Of a stretch of 18,027 nt of DNA, positions 7,457 through 14,689 are shown piece after piece (position 1 is the first letter of the stretch; each line of letters starts with the position of its first letter). The notes beneath the pieces are model-generated. The model saw only the letters and a list, made by a program, of their open reading frames with translations, searched no databases and had not been told where the DNA came from. The stretch spans positions 1-18,027 of the forward strand of contig JAKATV010000114.1 in assembly GCA_021818565.1 (NCBI GenBank), written 5' to 3'. Origin of the DNA: Planctomycetota bacterium (GTDB lineage Bacteria > Planctomycetota > Phycisphaerae > WQYP01). The position numbers and the translations under genes were made by a program.

Positions 7457-9454
7457 TCAGGTATTTTTTTCGGGTTTTGGAGGCTGAAAATCTTCAGCGG
7501 ATGCAAGATCGGCATCGGTGCGTTTTACATTGTCGAGATTTGCGCCAGTCCAAATCGCGCCAATGTCAATGATACGGTGCAGGTCCGCCTGTTTAAGATC
7601 GGCGGCTGAAAAATCAGCATTGTTAAATGTGCCGTAACTCAGGACGCAGTAAGTCATGCGGGCTTGCCGCAGAATGGCGCGCACCGCTTTGGCTCTGGTA
7701 AAGTCGGCACGCTCCAATTGCGCAGCGGTTAAATCAGCGGCGTCCAAGGTTGCATCCTCAAAGCGAGCGCATCGCAAATTCGCTTTCTGAAGCTTGGCCC
7801 CGGTGAGATTCGCCCCGGTAAAGTCCGCCAGCTCCGCCGCGGCCTGCGACACATGCGCGCCCTGAAAATTGCTGGATTTCAAATTAGCGCGGCTGATGTT
7901 TACCGATGACAAGCGCGCGTTTTGAAAATTCGCCTTTTCCAGATCAGAATCGGAAAAATCGCAGTCGGTAATGTCCATATTGGCACATTGTATCTGCTTC
8001 ATGTTGCACTTAAAAAAGGTGGTCCGGCCCAATCGGCTGCCGGTGAAATCCACCGCTTTGAAATCAGTCATTTCAAGGCGCGTGTTGCGCAAGTCCAGTT
8101 TGGCGACTTTGGCACCGGCCATTTCACAGTGCTCAAGCGTGCTATGCGATAAATCAGCACCGGAAAGATCAGCTTGGGAAAACAGGGTTTCATGCAGTGT
8201 GGCGCGGCTGATATTGGCTCCTTTCAGCGACGCCCTGGAAAAATCCGCACCGGTTAGCATGCATCCGGAAAAATTCGCCCCATCCAACTGACCGCCGGCA
8301 AAATCGCAGCCGGTCAGATCCATTCCCGCAAAATCGACCTGTTCAAGGCCGCAGGCGGAAACTCGGCCTTTATCAAGCTTGGCACCCGAGAAGCGGGCAC
8401 CACCAAGGCGGCAATGATCAAACGCGGTGGTGGTAAGATTACAACCCGCAAATGCCGCACCCGATAAATTAGATTCCTGAAAGGCGGCACCACTAAGTTG
8501 GGCGCCGCTGAAATTGGCCGCGGCAAGATTTGTATTACTGAATCCACTGGATTCCATCTTGGCACCGGAATAGTCGGCGCCGGCAAGGTCCATGGCCGAA
8601 AATTGCGTTTTTTGCAAATCATAGCCGGCAAAATTACGTTGCTGAAGTTTGCAGGCTTGAAGTGTACAACCCGCGATATTTTGGGGCAGATGAGAGTCCG
8701 CAAAATCCACATCCGTCAGCGTGGCACCGGCGAGCGTGGCATGAGCTAATCCTTTTACCGCCTTCATACCACAATTCTGAAATGTCGATTCACCTAATTG
8801 GGCACCGGAAAAGTTGCCGCCGTCCAGGGCGACATGTTCAAATTTGGCTTTGGTCATGACGGCATGAGTAAAATCCGCCTCTTTCATGCTGCAGGAGCCC
8901 ATGCCAAAGTCCGCGTCAGATAAGCCAATATCATGTAATCCGACGCCCGCCTTCTCCAGATCGGTCATGGATGGATTGGTTTTCGCCAACTCCAAAATAC
9001 GCGCCGAGGGCTTAACGGTTCGGGGATCCTTCAGGAGCATAACTTCCGCAGCGGCACTGAATCCGGATAGATTTGCGCCGCAGAACCTGGCCTGGTCGCT
9101 GATGCTATTGGTGAATTTGGCGTCGGTAAAATTGGCACCGGTTAAATTCGCGCCCGTGAGATCACAATTATCAAATTGCGCATCGGCGAATGTGGCATTT
9201 TCCAGATTGGCGGCGGCAAATTTGACATAGCGGAACGTGGCCTGGCGAAAATTAACGCCCTTAAAATCCACGCCGCATAAATCCACCCACCAGAGTTGCA
9301 CACCCGCCAGCGATTCGCCGGATTGAAACTTGGCAATCACATCTTCGCGCTTCATCAGCAGTTTGCTGTGATTTTTGAACTCTTCAGCAAGGCGTTTAAT
9401 GTCCAGTTTGGACATATCCAGGTTTTGAAAGTCGATTGTATCAAAGTAACTCAT
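7457..9454 (-). CDS. Pentapeptide-repeat protein (T6SS cassette)
   Basis: A 665-residue protein made almost entirely of pentapeptide repeats of the A(D/N)LxX / (A/G)xFxX type, for example DLTGANLTGANFTDAKF near residue 115. These repeats fold as a right-handed quadrilateral beta-helix. The first 60 residues are helical and non-repetitive. The helix is interrupted around residues 140-175 by a charged, repeat-free stretch (LKDPRTVKPSARILELAKT), and the C-terminus is a short Pro/Lys tail. The ATG at 9454 is chosen because an AGG lies 7 bases before it; a GTG at 9472 overlaps the upstream stop as GTGA and would add 6 residues. In T6SS cassettes such proteins accompany DUF2169 and PAAR-like genes; a scaffold role in spike or cargo assembly is inferred. 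It is clearly related in repeat style to the C-terminal half of the preceding gene product. Confidence 0.92.
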   Translation of the reverse strand: MSYFDTIDFQNLDMSKLDIKRLAEEFKNHSKLLMKREDVIAKFQSGESLAGVQLWWVDLCGVDFKGVNFRQATFRYVKFAAANLENATFADAQFDNCDLTGANLTGANFTDAKFTNSISDQARFCGANLSGFSAAAEVMLLKDPRTVKPSARILELAKTNPSMTDLEKAGVGLHDIGLSDADFGMGSCSMKEADFTHAVMTKAKFEHVALDGGNFSGAQLGESTFQNCGMKAVKGLAHATLAGATLTDVDFADSHLPQNIAGCTLQACKLQQRNFAGYDLQKTQFSAMDLAGADYSGAKMESSGFSNTNLAAANFSGAQLSGAAFQESNLSGAAFAGCNLTTTAFDHCRLGGARFSGAKLDKGRVSACGLEQVDFAGMDLTGCDFAGGQLDGANFSGCMLTGADFSRASLKGANISRATLHETLFSQADLSGADLSHSTLEHCEMAGAKVAKLDLRNTRLEMTDFKAVDFTGSRLGRTTFFKCNMKQIQCANMDITDCDFSDSDLEKANFQNARLSSVNISRANLKSSNFQGAHVSQAAAELADFTGANLTGAKLQKANLRCARFEDATLDAADLTAAQLERADFTRAKAVRAILRQARMTYCVLSYGTFNNADFSAADLKQADLHRIIDIGAIWTGANLDNVKRTDADLASAEDFQPPKPEKNT

Positions 9455-9461
9455 GGTTCTG

Positions 9462-9464
9462 CCT
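9462..9464 (-). promoter_or_regulatory. Shine-Dalgarno core AGG supporting the start at 9454
   Basis: AGG on the minus strand lies 7 bases before the ATG at 9454. The site overlaps the first codons of the alternative GTG frame (9472), which itself overlaps the upstream TGA. Either start implies translational coupling with the DUF2169 gene. Confidence 0.5.
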
Positions 9465-9468
9465 ATTA

Positions 9469-12066
9469 TCACGCTTCCGACGCGGAGAGCTTAGTCATTT
9501 TAACATTGGTGGCACCATCGGTAATCAGACCCTGAAGTACGGCATTAAGAAATTCAGCGCCATAGGCGTTGGCTCCGCTTAAATTAGCCATGGTCAGATT
9601 GGCCTTTTCAAACGAGGCTTTAAATAAATTTGCCTGCTGCATTATCGCGCCCGTAAGATTGGCCTTATTAAGTCTGGCGGTTTTTAAGTTGGCGGCCGAG
9701 CCATTAGCCCCCTGCAAGCCCGCGGCAGTGAATGTGGCACCGGATAACTGCGCGTAGCGCATATTGGCACCAGCTAAATTTGCCGCCGCCCAGATTGACT
9801 CGGTTCCGCCGGCTTCATACAAATTCGCCTCCGGGAAATCAGCCTTATCAGCACGCAACTTTGTCACATCAGCCTTGGCAAAATTGACCCGCTTTCCAGT
9901 TGCCTTTTCAAAGGTTGCTTCGGGAAGTGCGGCATTGGAAAAATCAGTTTGATTGACGGTCGCAGCGGTAAAATCAGCCTGCGGGCATTTGCTTTGCTGA
10001 AATTTGGCGCGTGACAGATCAGCCTCGACAAATAATGTCTCTTTTGCCGATACGCCGGTAAGCACAGCATCGGTCAGGGTGGCTTTTTCAAACAGGGCTT
10101 CATCCAGCATGGCACCGGTCAGATTCGCTCCAGCCAGGTTGGATTGCGTAAAGTCCGCTTGTTTCAGATTCGCATTTTCCAGTGTTGCACCGGCTAAGGC
10201 GGCTTGGCTAAAGTTGGCCTCAGATCCTTGAATCTCGGACATGTTGGTTGATGCCAAATTGGCTCCGGTGAAATTGCATCGAGTCAGGATTGACGCCTTG
10301 AGGTTACAGTTGGACAAGTTGGCACCGGAGAAGTCCGCAGCGGTAAGATTTAGCCGCGACAGGTCTAACTGTGAGAGATTCTCCTTAGCCAGTGATTCGC
10401 CCATCGCGACTTTTTGTTCCACCATCTGGCGGGTCCAGACGGGCGGAGCTTCCGAGGGCTCTTCGGCTTCGGGTTCGGGGATACCGGCCTTGGCCCGGGC
10501 CTGTTTCATCTGGGCGATCAGCGGGGATAAATCTTCCGGGTTGTGGCCCATTTTTGGAAGCAAGGCCCCCATGAGCGAGGCCATTTTTGCCAGATTGGGA
10601 TTGCCGGCCATTTCCTTCGGCGAAAGTCCCTGCGATTCCCAGAATCGAATTTGTTCGGCGTGGGCTTTGGCGCTCATGGCGGGCAGGTTATCCGGATCCA
10701 GGCCCAGCTTGGACATTGCGGTTTTCAGTTGATTCTGCAAGTCCGCCTCGTGCATGGCAGAGGCTTTGGCCGGGTCGTCTTCGAGCATTTGATCCAGCAT
10801 GGCCGCCTGTTTGGCTTTTATTTCCGGCGACACCTTGGCGGGGTCCATACCGAGATTTTTATACGTCGCAGCAATCTGAGCTTCCATCTGCTTACGCATT
10901 TCCGTTTTCTGCTTTTCTTTGGCGGCCAATTCTTCGGCTGTTGGTTGAGGTGGTTTGGCTTCCGGTGGCGGCGGTTCTTCCGCGGATTCCTCGGGTTCTT
11001 TCAGAGATTGCAGGAATTTCCGGCGGCAAGCCTCCAGCGTTGCGGGCGTTTCCGCCAAGTTTTCATCCATAATAAATACATCGGCGACATCTTCAAATTC
11101 TTCAGATTTTACCGCCGCCACGCCACGCCACAGCAGCACCAGCTTCTCCGCTTCCATATCCACCCAGAGTGTGTCGAGATGCATCGGCACTTCTTCAAAA
11201 TTTCCCGCCTGTTTTTCTGTGGCACCGGCGCGGTTGATAAAGCAGCGCACACGTACACCTGGCAAACGCGATTCATATTTTGCGTGTTCCGGATGGAGGT
11301 TTTCAAAAAGCAAAGGTTCATCGCCGCGCAAAAAACCTTCCACCTGCATGTCCGGAGCGGCGGCATTAAAGTACGCGAAGTCAAAATCCACGGGGAACCA
11401 GGGCCAACGGGTTTTGCGATAATTGCCGCCATAGGATCCGAGCTTACCAGCGCGCGTATGCCATTTGGCGCTTAGCGGCGCAAAACCAGCGGGAAAGGGG
11501 CGATCTTTCGGGCTTTGAATTAATTGTGCGGGATTTTCAATATTGGGCAACTGCCAGATTTCCTGCCCCTGTCCGCCACGCTGAGCCTCATGGCCTTTCC
11601 CGATTGGATTGGCAACAAACGCCGGGCCGCCGTAACTATTTTCATAACGCAACGCCATGGTACGAAAAGGCTGCGGAGCCGTAGCACTTCGGCTAAGCAA
11701 CTTTTTTTCCCAGCGGCGATCCCCGGCGACCGTTAATTTACCGGCCCTATCGCCGACTTGAAATACCGCCTGGCACACGGGAATGGGCTTACCGCCCGGC
11801 GGATGGCAGGTACCAACCAACAGCAAATCGGCTTTCGGTTTGAAATAGGCAAAATCGGATTCATAGCGCGGCGGTCCGCTTTTTTCCTCATCATCCGGAT
11901 AAAATTCATCGCCGGTTGGAAACGGTTGCTTTGGGATAGCCACCGGCGGCTGACCGGGCTTTAAGCTGTACGTGGCTTTGACAATTAGTGTCATGGAATG
12001 GCCGGGAAAGTTGGTTCTTCCCGCCAGAGGAGCGAAGGTTTGTTTTGTCAGATTCGTTATTTTCAC
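9469..12066 (-). CDS. DUF2169 domain fused to pentapeptide repeats, T6SS spike adaptor
   Basis: An 865-residue fusion. Residues 1-345 carry the DUF2169 fold with its usual landmarks: KITNLTKQTFAP near the start, SDFAYFKPKADLLLVGT (70-86), YENSYGGPAF (141-150) and GFAPLSAKW through YGGNYRKTRWPWFPVDFDFAYF (194-233). DUF2169 proteins are known as chaperone-like adaptors for PAAR-like/DUF4150 tips and their effectors. Residues 360-545 are a charged, Pro/Glu-rich helical linker with three LGxDP-type repeats. Residues 560-850 are pentapeptide repeats forming a beta-helix. The start is uncertain: GTG at 12066 has a GGA 7 bases upstream and begins the domain normally, while GTG at 12096 adds 10 residues with no nearby ribosome-binding site. 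It follows vgrG after a structured gap and overlaps the next pentapeptide gene if that gene uses its GTG start. Confidence 0.93.
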   Translation of the reverse strand: MKITNLTKQTFAPLAGRTNFPGHSMTLIVKATYSLKPGQPPVAIPKQPFPTGDEFYPDDEEKSGPPRYESDFAYFKPKADLLLVGTCHPPGGKPIPVCQAVFQVGDRAGKLTVAGDRRWEKKLLSRSATAPQPFRTMALRYENSYGGPAFVANPIGKGHEAQRGGQGQEIWQLPNIENPAQLIQSPKDRPFPAGFAPLSAKWHTRAGKLGSYGGNYRKTRWPWFPVDFDFAYFNAAAPDMQVEGFLRGDEPLLFENLHPEHAKYESRLPGVRVRCFINRAGATEKQAGNFEEVPMHLDTLWVDMEAEKLVLLWRGVAAVKSEEFEDVADVFIMDENLAETPATLEACRRKFLQSLKEPEESAEEPPPPEAKPPQPTAEELAAKEKQKTEMRKQMEAQIAATYKNLGMDPAKVSPEIKAKQAAMLDQMLEDDPAKASAMHEADLQNQLKTAMSKLGLDPDNLPAMSAKAHAEQIRFWESQGLSPKEMAGNPNLAKMASLMGALLPKMGHNPEDLSPLIAQMKQARAKAGIPEPEAEEPSEAPPVWTRQMVEQKVAMGESLAKENLSQLDLSRLNLTAADFSGANLSNCNLKASILTRCNFTGANLASTNMSEIQGSEANFSQAALAGATLENANLKQADFTQSNLAGANLTGAMLDEALFEKATLTDAVLTGVSAKETLFVEADLSRAKFQQSKCPQADFTAATVNQTDFSNAALPEATFEKATGKRVNFAKADVTKLRADKADFPEANLYEAGGTESIWAAANLAGANMRYAQLSGATFTAAGLQGANGSAANLKTARLNKANLTGAIMQQANLFKASFEKANLTMANLSGANAYGAEFLNAVLQGLITDGATNVKMTKLSASEA
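10389..10944 (-). repeat. Three-fold ~50-residue repeat region in the DUF2169 protein linker
   Basis: This is a coding segment (residues about 375-560 of the fusion). LGMDP, LGLDP and MGHNP occur at residues 405, 454 and 506. Each sits in a helix rich in Lys, Glu, Met and Ala and is followed by a Ser/Pro turn (KVSPEI, NLPAM, EDLSPLI). The spacing of about 50 residues suggests three copies of a small helical unit. Confidence 0.55.
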
Positions 12067-12119
12067 AACAAATTCCGAAGCCCAAAATCCAAACACAATT
12101 GTATCAGCTTACCTGTCCT

Positions 12120-12186
12120 CGGCAGCGTCATAACGCTGGCTCCGCTCTGGCGAGGTAATCCCCGAGCGGTAGTTCTAGCGCTGCCG
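12120..12186 (-). promoter_or_regulatory. Structured RNA element between vgrG and the DUF2169 gene
   Basis: Beginning with the base after the vgrG stop, the arms CGGCAGCG (minus strand, 12186-12179) and CGCTGCCG (12127-12120) pair perfectly over 8 bp. Inside them CCGCTC (12169-12164) pairs with GAGCGG (12147-12142). A competing 6-bp hairpin, CAGCGT/ACGCTG with a CATA loop, occupies 12123-12138 and would break the outer stem. No U-run follows, so it is not a plain terminator. An mRNA-stability, processing or attenuation role separating VgrG and adaptor levels is inferred. Confidence 0.5.
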
Positions 12187-14622
12187 TCACATTGGCTCCA
12201 CCCAGAAAAAGTTCCCGTTCCACTTGGTTCCAGCGGATGTCATTGTGACCTTATTTGCCTTATTATGGAGTTTGATGGCTCCGCCAGCCTTTATTGTGAT
12301 TTCCCCGCCAGCTTTCATTTTGAGAGACGCACTACCGGCGTTTGACAATTCAATTTCCCCACCGTGCATCATCGTAAGAGTAGCATTCGCGGATGGTTGT
12401 TGCCCGATTATTTTCGGCGTGACGTACCGTTTCATAATCACGCAGCTAAGAACCGCGCAAATCGCGCCGGCGACCATACTTAATTCAAGGGCATGGGCTA
12501 TGCCGTCCTCAGCGATGGTTTTGCTTGCTTTACTGCCGTGATCCCAGTTTAGTGATGACCCCAAATCTTCAACGCCAGCGGCGACAGCGCCGGCGGCTGG
12601 GAAAACCGACGCAAATATGCTTAGCATCCGGACTGCCGCCATAGCACCCGCGACATTGACAGGCTTGTCGTTCGTACCAGTCCGAAGGGTAATTCCATCC
12701 TGCGAGAGATGTCCGTCGGAGGCTGTTCCCGCGCCGGCGCCGCCGAGAATGTGGGTTTCCTTGGCCGAAATAATCCGCACATCCTCAAGGGATAGCATCT
12801 TGCTTCCCTTAACGTCTAACTCGTTGCTAAATCCCATGCCATTGGAGATCGCAAACTCCAAGCCGGTAGTCATCTCGATTTTCGCACCGAGAACATTTTT
12901 GAAGTCCACCCCGAGGGTATTGGCGACATCTCCGCCGATCGTCGTGCTAAACGAGCCTCCCAATGTAACAGTGCCGTCAAGGCCCTTTTTCCAAGAGAAG
13001 TTATCTCCATTGGTCACAGCAGTACAGCCGGGATTTGAGCCTCCGTAGCCCAAGGTCAGTCCTGACTGATTAGTGGGGCTGTAGAGCTTAATATGCTCAT
13101 TCGCCGGAGTCGCATCTAATACAATCCGATTACCATAATCGTCCTCCATTACCCGGCGGTGCTTGTTGATCGGCAACTGCTCGGGCGGCATGTTATCCGC
13201 GTTGTACACCCGGCCGGTGATCAGCGGTTTGTCCGGATCGCCCTCCAGAAAGTCTACGATGACCTCATCGCCAACATGTGGCAATGCCATATCGCCCCAG
13301 TTTAATCCGTTGTTGGGTGCCCCGGCCCAAGATTGTGACACACGTATCCAGCAGGAGGAGTTTTGATCGGATGTGCCATAGGTGAGATAGTAGAATTGCA
13401 CTTTTACCCGGCCATATTCATCGGTGTAGATTTTTTCACCTGCCGGCCCTACCACCACTGCCGTCTGCGGGCCGCGTACCAGAGCCTTAGGCGTACTGCG
13501 TGCGGGGCGGAATTGCTGGCTGGATTCAAAACAGGTCAGATTGCAGGTGAACGTGGTGTCCACAGGCCCCGGCTGATCCTGCAGATAATTCTCGTTGCGT
13601 ACGTCATACTTCACGCTACGGATCAGATAGGTCTGATTCATAGCCGATACCGGATGATCCACCAAAGTAAACAGATAGCCGGCCTCAACACCGTGATTAT
13701 TGGAACTTGCGGAGGCTACCGCAAAACCCGCCTGTTGCTCCTGCATGCGGGCCTGCACATAATTGCTGCCATCGGAGGACTGGGTATACCCCCCCGGATA
13801 GTCGTAAACACGATGATCAGTCTGGCTGACAACACCGGCGGTATTGGCGGCGGATGCCAGAAGCGATTTCTTGGGTGCGGTAAAATCATAATCGTTGAGC
13901 ATGAAATTACCGGATTGCAGCGTCTGCTGCATTCTCCAATCCCGAATATATTCGCCTTTGGCCGCCCGGTTAGACCCCAGATAACTGATGTTGGCATCCC
14001 CGTTGATATTCACACTGGCCGAGACACCATCCGCAAGCACCAGCTTATGAGTGATGTTGCCGCCATGAGCATCTTTCTCATGTTTGAAAAAATAATAGAT
14101 GCCTTCATTTTCCAGCAGGCGCGAGACAAAATCAAAGTCGGTCTCACGATACTGAACGCAGTAATCCCACGTGCGGTAAGTTGCGGTAAGGGCATTATCC
14201 ACCACCGAGGAAAATCCCAGATCAGAAAATATCTGCTGGACAATTTGCGGTACGGTAAGTTTCTGAAATATCCGGCAATCGCGACGCCGCGTTAAAAACC
14301 AGAGCCAGGGAACCATCACCGCCGAATAATGATAGATATTGCCTTCGCTGTGGGTCTGCTCAAAACGGGAGATGTAACCATTAAAATAGCGCACGCTTGA
14401 CGCAGTAGATAGTGCGCCGGCTTTTGCGGAAAGCGAAACCGAAACATTCTTGCCCAGGATATCGGAGAAATTAATATCAGGCTTCTCGGAAAGCATTTCC
14501 AGTTCATATTCAAATGGCGCGCTTAACGCTTCCGTGCCGGTGAATTTAGTCAGCAGCAATACATCCGAACCCAGCGGCGTATCGATGCTTAATTCCCGAT
14601 GTCCCTGTTTAAATTTTGCCAT
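12187..14622 (-). CDS. vgrG: VgrG / TssI spike protein
   Basis: An 811-residue VgrG. Residues 1-370 form the gp27-like base, with the phage-D-type block YCVQYRETDFDFVSRLLENEGIYYFF (154-179). Residues 385-475 form the gp5-like OB domain (EKIYTDEYGRVKVQFYY at 396-412, ALPHVGDEVIVDFLEGDPDKP at 446-466). From 490 on is the repetitive beta-blade of the needle (GNRIVLDA, GTVTLGGSFSTTIGGDV). The protein trimerises to form the puncturing spike on the Hcp tube and is tipped by a PAAR-like protein, here the separate DUF4150 gene. Oddly, residues 656-735 interrupt the blade with two hydrophobic, Ala/Val/Ile-rich segments (656-683 and 711-733), after which blade repeats resume (SLKMKAGGEITIKAGGAIKL) to the end. 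No known toxin domain is seen. AGGAG with 8-base spacing supports the ATG at 14622; clpV ends 67 bases upstream. Confidence 0.97.
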   Translation of the reverse strand: MAKFKQGHRELSIDTPLGSDVLLLTKFTGTEALSAPFEYELEMLSEKPDINFSDILGKNVSVSLSAKAGALSTASSVRYFNGYISRFEQTHSEGNIYHYSAVMVPWLWFLTRRRDCRIFQKLTVPQIVQQIFSDLGFSSVVDNALTATYRTWDYCVQYRETDFDFVSRLLENEGIYYFFKHEKDAHGGNITHKLVLADGVSASVNINGDANISYLGSNRAAKGEYIRDWRMQQTLQSGNFMLNDYDFTAPKKSLLASAANTAGVVSQTDHRVYDYPGGYTQSSDGSNYVQARMQEQQAGFAVASASSNNHGVEAGYLFTLVDHPVSAMNQTYLIRSVKYDVRNENYLQDQPGPVDTTFTCNLTCFESSQQFRPARSTPKALVRGPQTAVVVGPAGEKIYTDEYGRVKVQFYYLTYGTSDQNSSCWIRVSQSWAGAPNNGLNWGDMALPHVGDEVIVDFLEGDPDKPLITGRVYNADNMPPEQLPINKHRRVMEDDYGNRIVLDATPANEHIKLYSPTNQSGLTLGYGGSNPGCTAVTNGDNFSWKKGLDGTVTLGGSFSTTIGGDVANTLGVDFKNVLGAKIEMTTGLEFAISNGMGFSNELDVKGSKMLSLEDVRIISAKETHILGGAGAGTASDGHLSQDGITLRTGTNDKPVNVAGAMAAVRMLSIFASVFPAAGAVAAGVEDLGSSLNWDHGSKASKTIAEDGIAHALELSMVAGAICAVLSCVIMKRYVTPKIIGQQPSANATLTMMHGGEIELSNAGSASLKMKAGGEITIKAGGAIKLHNKANKVTMTSAGTKWNGNFFWVEPM

Positions 14623-14661
14623 GGTTCAGCTCCTGAATAAGCGACGGCGTTCCGCATGTCA

Positions 14662-14675
14662 ATGCCACGCGGCAT
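14662..14675. repeat. Small hairpin between clpV and vgrG
   Basis: ATGCC (14662-14666) and GGCAT (14671-14675) form a 5-bp stem with an ACGC loop in the 67-base gap between clpV and vgrG. No T-run follows in the transcript direction. It may be incidental. Confidence 0.3.
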
Positions 14676-14689
14676 GAATGTCATGATTA

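Noticed and set aside
7500..10400. Frequent short DNA repeats (such as ttggcaccgg or aaatcagc variants) resembling a repeat array
   Set aside because: They occur every 15 bases or multiples of it and encode the pentapeptide repeats in frame; there are no unique spacers, so this is not CRISPR.
10543..11475. Plus-strand 310-codon open frame
   Set aside because: It lies entirely antisense to the well-supported DUF2169 coding region; its translation is rich in Phe, Arg and His without domain character, as expected for a shadow frame.
13363..14295. Plus-strand 310-codon open frame
   Set aside because: Antisense to the conserved VgrG gp27-like and OB regions; no motif, no ribosome-binding site and no gene neighbours on that strand.
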